From positions 6,328,210 through 6,392,209 of the forward strand of contig CM055198.1 of the NCBI GenBank assembly GCA_029224185.1: 64,000 bases of DNA, in the 5' to 3' direction. A program made the position numbers and the translations under genes. Source of the stretch: Karalla daura. Its lineage: Eukaryota > Chordata > Actinopteri > Chaetodontiformes > Leiognathidae. Below, in pieces: positions 48,181-61,709 of the stretch (within the stretch, counting starts at the first letter, position 1; the number at the start of each line of letters is the position of its first letter). Under the pieces are notes generated by a model. It saw only the letters and a program-made list of their open reading frames with translations. It was not told the DNA's origin and did no database searches.

Positions 48181-50394
48181 AAAAACAACTCTACATTTAT
48201 TTCACCACACATGGTATTTTCCACTGCAGCCAGGCTGGTAAATGAAAAACAATGTTCTTCTTTCTAATGTAGGATTCACTCTAGTGTCCAATGCTCAAGC
48301 TAGATAATTCACTTTTCTGGTTAAAACAAGAAGAAAACTGTGGACCCAGTGTGCTCTCAACTTTTAAAAGGTTGAAACCTGCATCAGCCAGTTTGCTCCA
48401 TGACGAACCGTCCAGATCTGCAAAATGACTTGACAGAAGTTCTTGATTTCTTTCTGCACCGACTTTGACATCTACAAGCAAGATAAGTCCCAGGAGGGAG
48501 CACATGTCATTCCATTTAAAATCACTTTATAAGATCTACTTCAACTGGTTGCGTTTTGTTGCGAGCAACCTAGCTAACCTTCATCTCAGTATCATAGCAT
48601 TTCAATTTGTGCCTTGGGATTGAAAAGGCCTTTTCATCTACAGGCAGTCTTAGATGGTCATTCTCACAGAGATGCCATCTCTCTCTCTCTCTGCGTAAAG
48701 TGAATGAAGGTCTGGGTGGAAATTAGTCCAGAATGAGCCCACGTAGCAGACCTGGCTGCGGTCTGAGCTTCTGGGACCGTAGTATTGAGCTGTCGCACAG
48801 GGATTTCAGACATAGACTTTCAGCGAAGGGTGAGCATACAAAAGTATAGATAAATTTCAATGTGTTTTTTTTTTATGATAGACGATTTCAAATCAAACCA
48901 TCCCTGGACTTTCTTTTGGTCTGTATTCTAAACCAAATGTAAGGTTTCAGCTGCTGCATCTGACCTACAGTATTTCATATAAGCCAGGGTTTGCCCTACC
49001 ACTCCCTGTCAGCCTTTGAACACCATGTTTGATTTCTATCAAAGAACGTCTCTGCTGGGCAGGAGCCGTCTGACAATTGGTGTTTGTATTCCTTCAAGAA
49101 TGTGTGTTTGATTTGGTCATCGATTGTTTGTGGCGGTTTGTTCAGCTGCCAGAAGGGGACGTCGAGTGGTCAAATTGCACATTTCATTCAAGACAGAATG
49201 ATGATGCAGCCAACACAAGCACAAAAGAGCACGAAATGCACATACACAAACACAAACACAGAAACACACACAATTCCAATCAATCCGTCGGACAACCTCC
49301 ACTGGGCATTATTGGAGAAGGAAAAAAAAAAGATAAAAAAAAATCAATAGTGCAGTGGCCACCCACATGTGCACTGGTCCCAATGTGGACAGGGGAAAAG
49401 TGGAAATAAATACTGGGAACAGGGTCAGAAACTCAGGAGATCATGGTTTACGTAATAAATGTGCAGCTCCTTCTCTACGTTTGTGACACATGCCGCGGTG
49501 TGTTTGCTGAATTGCTGGAAAAATAATATGATTCAGAAAGAGAAACGAGCCTTCTTCCATGCGGCAGCGCACTCAGGCTTGAACGAGGGTGAATGGGAGG
49601 TGTGAAACGAGCAATTACTGTATGTGGTGGCCTTAAGGCCAAACGCCCACATGAAGATGTTTTGTTTGAAACCACGTCCCTTTTTTTCTGAGAGTAATTT
49701 CACCAGTGAAGGCAGAACAGTGGGCACAAGAAGCAAAAAGGACTGTGCCATCCATGGGGTGCACTTACTGGTGCCTAAAATCCAGTGGTTCATTCATTCA
49801 AATATAGATGGAAATTTACATTTCACACAGACCCAAACAGATCCAACATCCAAGTGTAGAGCAACAAGTTTTTCCAACTTTCCAAAATCTTCAATGAGAC
49901 ATTAGCCCATGCTTTTCAGTTTAATATGTCAGCTGTCTGCAAAAGCACAAAAGTAACCAGAGGTTGTACTTCATTACTCATGTATTATACAACCATGTCT
50001 GTGTACTCTCTATGTTGACAGGCACCAAGCACCTTTAAATCCATTATGAGACACTAATTTCTCTGTGACAGGCAGATTTTTTTTTTTGAGTGTTTGGAAC
50101 AGGTACATTTGGCTTCACTTGCAGCCCAATAACATGAATAATAATACGTTGGAGGAGTTCATTTCTGGGGCAGCCCAGCCCTAAGGCAGTAAAGAGAAAT
50201 GATTGGGTAAAAACGGGGATTATTTACAAATCAACTTGAACTGGTTTATCACACAAAATACAGTCTCCTTTTACATTCACCGATGCTGCACCCTCAACAG
50301 CTATATCAGATGTTAAATCATATACTTTGCTTCATCCCTTAGACCCTTGAACCATCATTCCCTTGGGAAGGTTCACTTTGGGAAATTTTGGGCA

Positions 50395-50465
50395 GTGCAG
50401 GGATTTATACCTGCAACCTTTTAGTTATACCTGCAACCTTTTGTTTACAAACCAAGGTTCCCCAG
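50395..50465 (+). repeat. Degraded dispersed repeat with an internal 18-bp direct duplication
   Basis: The stretch resembles the end of a teleost repeat that usually reads near GGGATTCAAACCTGCAACCTT. The 18-mer TTATACCTGCAACCTTTT occurs twice, at 50405-50422 and 50425-50442, with a 20-bp period. Confidence 0.45.
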
Positions 50466-50634
50466 ATTCAAGCTTTATGGTGAATGAAATATGTTCTAGT
50501 CAACTTTACATTACATTGCTTTTATCTAGCTGATCTGATCTTGATTTAGAAACATTGAAGAACAAGGACTCTAGCTTTTCAGTAGGACTATAAAAAGGAA
50601 GGATGACATTGAAGTCAGTCAGACAGGATAATAG

Positions 50635-50668
50635 TCTCTTCTGCTGGTTCAAGAACCAGCAGAAGAGA
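50635..50668. repeat. Perfect inverted repeat, 16-bp arms, 2-nt centre
   Basis: TCTCTTCTGCTGGTTC (50635-50650) and its exact reverse complement (50653-50668) flank AA. With one small bulge the pairing extends a further six base pairs on each side, to about 50628-50676. Confidence 0.97.
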
Positions 50669-50945
50669 GTTATTATTGCTAATCAGCCACAGACAGAAAA
50701 AGGTGACGAATTAGGCAGTGGCAGTGAGAGAACGGCATTGTCTGAGCATCAAGCCTGGATGAGTGTGACAAGAGGCTGCATCTCAAAGGTCATGACTGGA
50801 CCTGTTGATTGGCTCTCCCCCACACTAGACCTCTCCATTCCTTTTCTTCTGTTTTCCTCCTCTGTATGTCTCATATAGACCCTCTCTGACCTTCTCAAGC
50901 TCAGGTTGCTGGATAAATGGATCAGAGAAAATACCCTGAGACTTT

Positions 50946-50963
50946 GGGGGGGTGGGGGTGGGT
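50946..50963 (+). other. G-quadruplex-forming motif
   Basis: Runs of seven, five and three G separated by single T residues. The run of seven can supply two G3 tracts, giving four G-tracts with one-base loops. This is among the most stable G4 arrangements known in vitro. Confidence 0.6.
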
Positions 50964-51081
50964 GGTTACTCAGAGATAGGCACATATGCGTGCAGCTGCA
51001 TATCCACAGCTGTTGAGCTCTATGACAGTGAGAAGGTAAAACTTATTGTGGTTACACTGCTGGATCTCAAAAAGGCTTAAA

Positions 51082-51083
<2 letters not shown>

Positions 51084-51122
<39 letters not shown>
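51084..51122. repeat. (TG)n microsatellite
   Basis: About 19 TG units followed by degenerate TG-rich sequence. Confidence 0.95.
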
Positions 51123-51125
<3 letters not shown>

Positions 51126-52140
51126 TGTTTCTATGTGTGTGTTTCCCATGGGAGTCAAGAGGATGGACGGTGAGTGCGGAGAAAGAAAGGGAAGAGATGA
51201 AGAAGCTTGTGGATGCATGCAGCGTTATCTCTCCTCTCACAGTGGAGGAGAGAAAAGAGGAAAGGTGGTAGAGGAAAAAACGGGGATGCAGAGACGCCAG
51301 GGATTCGCAGATCAAGTCCATGGGGGTCTGCAGACTTGAGAGACAGGGCAAAGAGAGAAGGAAAGAAAAAATAGAGGAGGAGAACGTGAATGCTTGGCTG
51401 TTGGAACTGGCTTATCAGCTTGCTTTCCTCTGGATAGGAGGGGAAGGAGGAGGAGGAGGGTGAGGGCAGTAGAAAAATAGAGAGTGGGAGAGGGAAGCAG
51501 GGAATGAGTCAAGGAGCAGGAAAGAGATGGAGAAGTGCAGAAGGGATGAGAGGAGGAGAGGAGAAACTGAACAAAAAAATGGGGAGTAAAAAGAAAGAGG
51601 AGCATGGGGGTCACATCTAAGATAATTACTTGGAAAAGAGTTCGATAAGAGGTAAGAGTATGGAGCCATGATGGGGAAAAAGGGCATATGTTAATGTAAC
51701 AGGAAAGTTGTAAGAGGAGGCAAAAAGGGCACAGGAAATACGAGGGTGGCAAGGACTGATTAGAAGCATGAAATGAGGTAGAGAGAAGGAGGAAGAGAGG
51801 AGGAGATCATGAAAGCAACAAAAGGCCAAATGAAAAAAGGCTTTCCCTATAGGCCGTGCTATCAAATGGCTCTACACACCTGCTCCATCCTCACCTGTGT
51901 TTAATAAAACATTCCTTGGCAAGGATCAATACAGACATACTCAGGGAGGCACAATACACACAAACACACACATGCTGCCTCACAGTCTGCACCAGGACTG
52001 GAATCAAAGCCAGAGGAGGAATGAGAGAAAATGCGTCATCTGTGCATCCATTCATGTACTCCTCCACATGTTCACTACTCTCTCCCAGCTCTTTGTCTCT
52101 CATCATTTAAATTCAATCTGTCTGTTTAACTTTACAGACA

Positions 52141-52141
<1 letters not shown>

Positions 52142-52235
<94 letters not shown>
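52142..52235. repeat. (CA)n microsatellite, about 94 bp, pure
   Basis: About 47 CA units without a break. Confidence 0.97.
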
Positions 52236-52236
<1 letters not shown>

Positions 52237-53291
52237 CATATTCAAACACTTCTTCCCACCACACATATCCTCACTTCCATCCTCCCACGCATACAGAGGT
52301 CAGTTGGAGAGGAGATTGGAGATTTAGTTAGACAAACATTCCAGGGATTCAGGCTCTATTTCTGGAGCCTGGAGTCTGGATCAACGTATTTCATTTGCAA
52401 ATTACTTTTTGTCTTGTTTGTTTGGTTTTTTGTTTAGGTAATTAATGCCAAAGCCATCTTAAGGTCGCCTCACATGAGCTGCTGGAACAGAGGGAGGTGC
52501 AAGAAAAAAGAAGAGGAGTTACAAAAAAGTCACATGTCAACGACTGAGTGAGCTAGTGTGGATGCTTATAAAAAAGACTGAACAATGTAAAGCAAAAGGC
52601 TGACGACAGTGGTGTATTCATGATTTCGCCCCAGTGGATTATGTAACATTAGGGTTAAAAAAGTACAAAAAGAAGTAGTAAGAAGTCATTCATACAGTCA
52701 TATAGTCACCACGCTACCTCAGTTAATAGTAGGAGTAACTACACTAAGGGAAGAAAGGAGGAACATGTGTGGAGCTCTGAACAAGTTTATTTTTTTATTT
52801 TTATTTTATTTTTTCAAAAATCAAACCTTTGCCTTTTTTTGAGACAATGACAATATCACCTACGTCCTTCCAGTTTGTGACATTGACACTGCACTTACAA
52901 GCTAAATTATTGAAATTTTAGAGTGCACTAACTTCGCAGAGAGAACGACAGATGGGTGCACGAAACGAAACAGATTTTCCACAAAACCCAAGGTTAGCCA
53001 GACAAATTTGGAAGCGAAAACAAAGAAGAGCAAGAAAATAATTAACAGTTGCTACAGTTTACAGGAAATGCAACGTGTGAGAGGGAAGCGACATGAGGAG
53101 TCAGCGGGCTGTTTTCCAGTAGCTGGAAAGTGCTGATTTGGCTGCTTGTACTGTACTTGATGTTTATCAGGAATTGAGCATCTATGGAAATATGTAAAAC
53201 TCATTACTTAAAAGTAGAGAAGGGAATGAACAAGCCCCATGAAAGCTACATTTGTGATTATCAATACAAAAGAAATGTGACAATATAGCTA

Positions 53292-53438
<147 letters not shown>

Positions 53439-53451
53439 GACATACACATAC

Positions 53452-53454
<3 letters not shown>

Positions 53455-53509
<55 letters not shown>
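53455..53509. repeat. (AC)n microsatellite
   Basis: Pure AC tract that follows the tetranucleotide repeat after a short ACAT-rich spacer. Confidence 0.96.
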
Positions 53510-53513
<4 letters not shown>

Positions 53514-54211
53514 TGCATACACACAGGAGTTTATGGTACATATTTTGCAATTTTACTGTGAGCCTGCTCAGTGAAAAACTGTTCTCAATATTTTATCATC
53601 GAGACATGAAAATAAAAGCCAGGTTGTCATAAACCACAATGATCACATAATGATGAAGACGGTGGACTGTAAATCCTCCTACAACAGCTCCTGATATAGT
53701 GGAGAGCCTCTATAACTTGAGTCCAGTCTCCGTCTGAACCATTGTGTTTGTAACCACAAAACCCTGTTAAGCGCCTGTGATTAAAAGTATTGCTGCGCCC
53801 TTAAATTAGTTTTAAACGGTCACACTCTGAGAGTCCATTTGTATTATTTAAGATACTTAATCAAGTCCAATGTTCTCTGCAGAACTCGCACTTGAACAGC
53901 TTCACGGCCCCAGTCCCTCAGACAATCCTCCGCCGAGATAACCCCAATTACCACTGCTTAAGACACGCCCGCGCGCGGCTAAAATATCGTGTGCAATGTA
54001 CTCAGCAATTGAGAGCCGAGAGGGGGGAAGATAAGGATGAGGAGATGAAGATGGAGCTGGACAGAGGGGCGGGCAGAGGGAGGGCAAAGAGTCGCCTGTT
54101 TGAATTAAAGTGGGGTCAAAGGTCAGAATCTGATGATGGCACCAGAGACCTGAACTCAAACACAACCTATATCATCTGCTCTCTCCTGCCTCTCTTTTCA
54201 CACTTGACCTG

Positions 54212-54534
<323 letters not shown>

Positions 54535-57261
54535 TGAGAAGAGGCGGAGGGACCACTTCACTCTCTCGTCCTGGCTTTTACTTCGATGTGATGTCCTGCC
54601 CTCAAAATGTCATCTCCGCCTCCCATCTTTTACCCTCTGTATCCAAAAGACAAATCGATTGTTCTATAGATCTTTAGCTGTGATGAGAATACATGGCCAT
54701 GAAACATGCATTACCAGCACAGACAAAAAGAGAGGATCTGCAATATTTCTAATGTCAAAGCTCAGCTGCGCTGAAATATACTGCACTCCAGCAAACTTGT
54801 TTGTATCAGTGGCCTGAGGATTATGGGAGATGTGAGGGTTGAACCAGCTGTGCAGAGGTCAGGGATCAGCTCTGACTTTATCTGTGTTTGTGTGCATGTG
54901 TGTGTATGTGTATATGTCAGAGAGATGAGGCTATGAGCCTTTAAAAAGTGAAGTTTGAGTGGTATGATTTATATTGAAATCTCTCCACTACTATGAGATG
55001 GATATATACATATAGTACAATTGTGGTACCCAGAAGATGAGTCCCAGTGATGTTGGTGATTGCACTTTTTTCCTCCTGCCCCTAAAAGTTTCTGATATTT
55101 TGCGTTTTCATGGTTCTGGGGTGAACAACCCCTATGTGTGGCAGACAATGTATCCTCTAGACAACCTTTAATGGGCCTAAGTGCTCCACATTATCCCAGC
55201 TTAGCATGCAGACAATGACAAAACCCATTAAACACATTTTTCTTTTTTTTTAATTTTGTGTAATACACTGATGAATATAGAGATGAGAAAGGTGGATTCT
55301 GCTGCTGTTCAGCAGATGTCCGGCTGGTCTGCCAGAGCCATCCAGGATGTGCGTGTGACCTACATCCTTACATCATTTAGACATTACAATTTAACCTGCA
55401 TTATCCGACGCTGTGAAGAGGCAACAGTTCTCATCTGCTGCGGCCATCGTTTCACCTCTGAACAGAGACAGGGTTAGTGGTAATACTACAGGAGAGGCCA
55501 ACGCACAGAACACCGCTCTCAGCTACGCACCTTTCTGTCGAAAGGTTAAACTGTCTGTTTGCTAAAGTACGACAGCACTCCAGCTAATGGCTACAATTAC
55601 TGCAATGTAGTACAAGGGTTGCTGTTAGGTGAGTCTCCCTGAAGCTCTCTCTCTCTCTCTTTCTCTCCCTCTCTCACCCTGTGTGTCTACAGTATGAATG
55701 TGAGCGTGTCTGGTGTCTACAGACACTTACTGACTTTCTGACCCTTGGGCTTATAGTTCAAAAATGCTGATTGATGAGGGAAAACACATATTTAGATGAC
55801 GTCTTCTTGAAAATTGAGTATTTATCACAATGGAGTATTTATCACCACAGCAGTGATTACTTTTTTTTTGATAGACCAAAAGAAAAAAAAAATCTCATCT
55901 GGTACAACAACAAACATCTCTCGCTGTTCTCTGGTTATAATTACCTTAAGGGCAGTGAGGGCATTTTCAGCACTGAGTAAAGAAAGCACATTGTCAAAAT
56001 CTAATCATATTTATGGAATTAACTGAGCCACATGGGTATGACTAGAACAGGCTGCATGATATTATGTATGTATTATGTATGATTAAGCGTGATGTGGAAA
56101 AAAATGCCTATGGGAATTAATACTGGATACTGCATTGTGTGTTTGTGTGGTGTTTTGGTGGCACAAATAGTTTTTGCGCTTTTTCTGTTAATTACTGAAT
56201 TTGAGCACATTTCTATCTGCGGATAATGATGACAGACAGCGACTGAAGCACAACAGCTCAGACCCTAAAATGAGGACTGCAGAAATACATCACAGCCAAG
56301 ACAAGTCTCTGAGCGCTTGTCATCCGTTACCTCCTCCACATGACAAATGATAACTTCACACATTGTTAATGTAAAAGATTGATCAGCACAGCCCTTTAAA
56401 TTTGCTACATTGACAGCAAAAAATGAATTACTTGTCGCCTCCAAAGTTTCATTCATGTCCTCTGACAAGCAGGAATTCTTTGGCTACAGGACAAAAAAAG
56501 TATAAGAGTATAACATCCTTTGGTCCACAATATGGGCCCATTCTGAGTGTTATAAACCAGCGAGATCCATCAGTCCCCCAAGTATTCATAAAATGGGATC
56601 AGCATGGTCTGAGATATTACGAGTATTGGAGAAATGAATGAGTGGATATAGACCAATCAATAGTCTTCCAGCAGCTTTCATCACTGGTGACAACTGGAGC
56701 AAGAGGCACTCTGTAAATTTGCTAGAAATCAGGTTCTGGGACAGCGCTGTGCTGACCCATCACATTGCCAACTTATAAAATGAATGCCAAACTTTTTGCA
56801 TGTGCCTCAAAACAGTTTCCATTTTTCCCTGGGAGAGGTGAATGGTCCTCATCATTCAAGACTTAAATCATGCGTCACAGTTCTGTGTAACAGAACAAGC
56901 CCAAGAAAAACGTCCCTGAAACTGGACATGAGCCATGGCGGCTTCAAGTCATCTCAACGAATCAAAGCCTTTTGCCACTGAACTGTGTCAAATTGCTCAG
57001 AAATGATCTGAAAAGGCTGCATGCTTGTAAGTGGGAAAGTTAACTTGCATCACTTGAATGCTGCGTCTCTTTTTTCCTTTGCCTGAAAGTACACAAACTG
57101 AGGTTTCTTTGCTTATGAAAGCTTGGACCGTTCCACTTCTTCACCTGAGAAAATTCAAATGCAGTATGTCTTTTTTCCACCTCGGCTGTTCACCGGGCCT
57201 TGATTCTCTGAGCAATGGGAAGTGGTAATTGCATAACAGGATTAAAGAGAGACAGTTTCTG

Positions 57262-57350
57262 AGGTAGCGCCGGTGGTAAAACACCATCCTGGACGAGGAA
57301 GATCCTGGGAAGCGCCACTGTCACCGGACCCTGAGGCTGGTGGGTTCCTC
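57262..57350 (+). repeat. Possible tRNA-derived SINE head fragment
   Basis: TAGCGCCGGTGGTAAAACAC (57265-57284) resembles the D-arm and A-box of a tRNA (typical TAGCTCAGTGGTAGAGCA). A weak B-box-like GGTGGGTTCCTCC lies about 75 bases downstream. There is no acceptor stem and no cloverleaf, so it is not a functional tRNA gene. Confidence 0.2.
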
Positions 57351-57586
57351 CTGACAAACTGGCCTGTCTTTATTGATGACACTGATTGATTGCGGCCTCC
57401 GGGGAGCTATGAGCTATAAAGTTATTTCTAATTGAAAGTTCACACAGTGTCACAGTCTGCACACACACAGACACACACATGCTCCCTTTGTCCTCAGAGA
57501 GGTCTCGCAGGCACCAAACCCACATTAGAGAACAGTGCACACAGATTTGGAATTTGCAAATGTGTGGGCAGATGAACACTGACACT

Positions 57587-57727
<141 letters not shown>

Positions 57728-58649
57728 CTTTGTGTCAACTGGCTTGGCTGACAGAAGTGATCAGGAAAGCAGAGTCACAGTGCATGCAGAGCCGTGCCTC
57801 CCTTGTGTAGCACGACCAACATACCAGACAGAATCTGTCCACACAACCACAAGGCATTCCTGCTCTGCTCCTTTAATCATATTTCTTTGTGTCGTGTCCA
57901 GTGTTTGCACGTTTGTTTGTTTTTTTTCCTGTCTCCAGCTGTAGCTATCTCTTGGCCTCGCTCTTCATTTTCCACCTAAAAGACAAATCTTGTTTTGTGT
58001 CCGCTCCAGTCGGCTTGATTTCTCTCTCAGTCTCGGAGCCTCTGGCCTCTCCTTCATCTGCCCCTCTCCCACCTGCTCTGTGTCCCTCCCTCCATACTGA
58101 TAGATGTTTGTGAGTGTGTTAGCCTGGCTAAACTATTAATTAATCCCAGAGTGTGTGGGCCTCCGTGGTTATTGGGGGAGTGCAAATACTCTAAGAAAGC
58201 CTTGAGGGGCAGGGAAGCAGCAAGCTGACAGTTCAAACATTTTAATCACAAGGCAACTAAATTGTGAACCATCGTATGTGTCTGTGTGCACGCCTGTGTG
58301 TATGTGTGTATTTGCGTGTGTACTGTATGTCAGTGTGCAGACATGATAAAGCTGCATAAATGCATGAGCAGATATTAAGATTGCACATTAAAATGATGCA
58401 AAACAGGTTTTTGTTGGGGGTAATGACAATAATGACACCTGTGCATGCACATACTGTACATACACACACACCCACACACTAACAAACAGGTACACACACA
58501 TACATAGTGAGAGTTAGATTTATTTGGTCAGGGAACATAAATCCAGCTCTCAGGTTGCTTCTGCAGTCCCGAGAAACGGTATATCTCTGGCTGTTTGACA
58601 GTAGATCAAACCTCGGGCCATTAAGAACACCGTTAGCCACTGGTGTCTG

Positions 58650-58684
58650 GTGTGTGTGTGTGCAGGTGTGTGTGTGTGTGTGTG
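58650..58684. repeat. (TG)n with one break
   Basis: Two TG tracts separated by CAGG. Confidence 0.9.
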
Positions 58685-59673
58685 AAGGAGAGACGGAGAT
58701 AAAATTGGGAAGTGAGAGACAACCAGAGGGGGAGACGATGAAGGAGAGAGTGCTCGTGGTGCAGCCCACAGCAAACTCAGTCTAAATGGCTCCTTAGGGA
58801 ATCACTAAAGCGGAACAATCGATTTCAACAATGGATGGCTTAAAGAACAAAAAAAAAAGCACTATGGTGTCCCACCCTCACTCCAACTTCAGTAGTTTCC
58901 TTCTAAACTATTAACCGATTCCCCTCTCTTATCAACTGATTGCTTCAGTGTGAGCAAGGTAAAGGGAGAGGCCCTGTGGAGCTCTAATGACGGCCTGCAA
59001 AACTGCTGCATTGCTGCAAGGTGTCCACCTGTCTCCATTCATTCCAACTCATTCTGAGTCCAATAACGGACGCTGCGATTGGATTATACCTCAAAACCCC
59101 CCGAGAGTTGTCAAACTTAGTGGATCTTTTGAATAGCTATGTGATCATCTCAGTTCCTTTCACAGCAGTTAACAACGGTTTGATGGCAGTGTCAAGAAAT
59201 GTGCAAAAATGGACCAAAAAACTAGCGCTATTCCATGATGTTATATCTGCTGAGAGACATGGAGCCTGAAGTTTATTCCTTAATAAGCCTAATATGGAAG
59301 GAGTCAATAAGACTAATGCTCATTGTGTGATGTATGATGTCAATTTTCATACCACAGTATAACATCAAACCACTGCAGCACCACATGGGATTTTGACCTG
59401 ATTCATTTCAAGGCTCTCACCTTACTATGTTGGAATCTAATCAATAGAGTACAAATTGAATACATTCCCTTTCACCTGTTACCAGAGGATACCATCTTAC
59501 AGCAGATGGTGCTTGAAAAGAGTCTCTGGTGAATGGAAATGAGTTCTCTGAAAATACTGTTTACATATGCGCATTAGCAGTTAAACATGATCAAATGAAA
59601 GGAAGCACAGAGAGGGGATGTATATACACCATTATTAGATCAAGATTCAGTGGAAATTAATTAATGAGATTTT

Positions 59674-59707
59674 GATCTCAAAATAAATGATTATGATCTC
59701 AAAATAA
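59674..59707 (+). repeat. 13-bp direct repeat, 21-bp period
   Basis: GATCTCAAAATAA occurs at 59674-59686 and 59695-59707. The stretch just after contains three GAGTT units. Confidence 0.8.
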
Positions 59708-60160
59708 GTAAAGCTGAGTTGAGTTGAGTAATTCTTGCATAGCATTTAACACTACTTTAATACTTTCTACAATGGCGATTTGTCACCATTGCGATACAAA
59801 TGTTTAATGGAAGTCTATTGGATCTACACAACATTGAGTCTGCCTCAGACCTATCAAAACAATGGCTTCCAGAATCAGAGATAACAGCAAACATCAGCCA
59901 TGTGTATCTCTTCCCAGCAGCTCTGGAGTCTAATCACACTTAAGGTCAATGCCGGTCAATTATGTAGTTATTTGTGCTTAGTCAAGCAATTTGGATTTCA
60001 ATATCATGGCTGTTATTACCAAATCCATTTTATGAAGCGTAGAGCGAGCCGGCCAAGCAGAACACACACTTTGCCCTCCTCCACAGACGTTTTTAAGGCA
60101 AAGAGCAGCTCTGCCGGCAATATCAGCAGAGGGCCGGGGAACCCTTGCTCACGTGTGCAT

Positions 60161-60191
60161 AATTAAATAATTAATAAATAAATAAATAAAT
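60161..60191. repeat. (AAAT)n short tract
   Basis: AT-rich AAAT units that follow a GC-rich stretch inside a candidate regulatory element. Confidence 0.85.
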
Positions 60192-60333
60192 GTGTGACAG
60201 AAAGTGTCAGAATTTCATCAGTCAGCCGGCTGCCTCTGCCTGCCTCCCTCGCTCCTCTCCTCCAACACAGGGCTCATTATGGAGCACTTTTGAGATTGGC
60301 GAAGACACCGGCGCTTAAGATGAGAGAACAATT

Positions 60334-60371
60334 AGTGTCAGGGATCATCATTCACTGCGTTCCCTGACACT
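60334..60371. repeat. Inverted repeat, 11-bp arms, 16-nt loop
   Basis: AGTGTCAGGGA (60334-60344) pairs exactly with TCCCTGACACT (60361-60371). Weaker pairing may continue outward (GATG...CATC), giving a stem-loop of about 75 nt. Confidence 0.85.
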
Positions 60372-61669
60372 CTGCTGGGGCCATTATCTCACATCGGTTT
60401 AGTGCGTATGGATGAACGAGGGGGATCTGCGGCTGTAAACATTGTTGAGGCAAACAAAAGGAACATGCTGCAAGAACCGGGAGACCTTCTCAGTTCTGGG
60501 GTGCTCTTCCCATCTGTGCCTGTTTAACAGTCTTCATAATGACTGAATCGGTATGCATAACATAACTTCTTTTCCTCCTGTGGCATTTAGGATAAAATGC
60601 AAGCCATATGCACTAAATACACATTGATTGTTGATGAGCTCCTTAGCTTGGCCATCAAAAGAGCAGGTTAGTGATGCTATTGTTCCACTGCTGGCTCAGT
60701 ATCAAGTGGGTGTCTGGGAAATGTATGAGTGCAAAATGTCCTTGAAGTGCAGTGCAAAAGAAAAAAAAAAAAAGCAAACTTGACAAAACTGCCTACTTAT
60801 TCTAGAACATGCCTCACATACAGATGAGCCAGCTAATACCTTGGAAAGCATAGAACAGAAGGAACTGTGCTATCTCTAACTGTGCCATTAACTATTGATA
60901 GCACTCCTACCGATTTAAAAGGGAAACTGTCTGAAAGTTTCTGAACCAGACTCTCAAGGGGAGACCAGAGGATAAAAGAATCCAATCACTACCATGGGAT
61001 GTGGTGATCATTAGGACTAATATACTGCAGCCATCACAGTGTACCCTATTTAAGTTCACAGTTCACTTTAAGATCTTCAACTTCCAGCAGGCGATCTCAG
61101 ACTGTCAACAGATTTAGTACCATGAGAAGCATCTCCGCTATAATCAGTCCAATTTTGGTATTAAAGAATGATGGATCATCACAGAGAAAGCAAGGATTTC
61201 ATTTCGTATTCTGTGGGCTGATTTGCCGTGTCACTCCACGCTCTGACCAGATGGATCGAAACGTTTCCTTTTTTAAAGGCCACTGCAGAAGCACAGCGGG
61301 CCGAGCTTAAAACTGTGACTGCTTTAAGCGATGAATCACCATATTTACCCTGAGATAAATTCCCAAAGTTACAGCATAGAAATTATTGCAGGAGTTACCT
61401 CTTCTCTGGAGACTATTTAAAAACGTTCAACGAACAGGAAAATCAGCTTCTAAACAGTTACTGCAAGTGCCATACATATTTCATCTGTCACAAACTAAGC
61501 TTCAACCATATAGCACTCTCGCTTTACCACTCACTGCCATATATGCGACCTCCTGTCCTTCATTCTGCATAATTCAGAAAGTTTCCCAGTGCACTGCACT
61601 CTTTGTCACTCCTACTTTCGCTCCTGGCTTGATGTACACCAGGGGTGAGTCACATGTTCAGTTCTTTAA

Positions 61670-61709
61670 TACTGATGCACTACTGATGCACTACTGATGC
61701 ACTACTGCA
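61670..61709 (+). repeat. 11-bp tandem repeat, three copies plus a partial copy
   Basis: The unit TACTGATGCAC repeats at 61670, 61681 and 61692 with a decayed fourth copy. Identical copies suggest recent duplication. Confidence 0.9.

Larger units (their letters stand above)
48181..51083. other. No supported gene
   Basis: Unique sequence, one degraded repeat (50395), one palindrome (50635) and one G4 motif (50946). Confidence 0.55.
60040..60460. promoter_or_regulatory. Candidate conserved non-coding element with stem-loop
   Basis: Unique, moderately GC-rich sequence with GGGCTCATTATGGAGCAC, ACACCGGCGCTTAAGATGAG, ACAATTAG and an 11-bp inverted repeat at 60334-60371. The (AAAT)n at 60161 splits it. 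No open frame of interest. Confidence 0.35.

Noticed and set aside
51312..51752. 146-codon minus-strand frame rich in Ser, Leu and Phe
   Set aside because: The plus strand here is purine-rich, which removes stop codons from the minus strand. No domain, splice or start context is seen.
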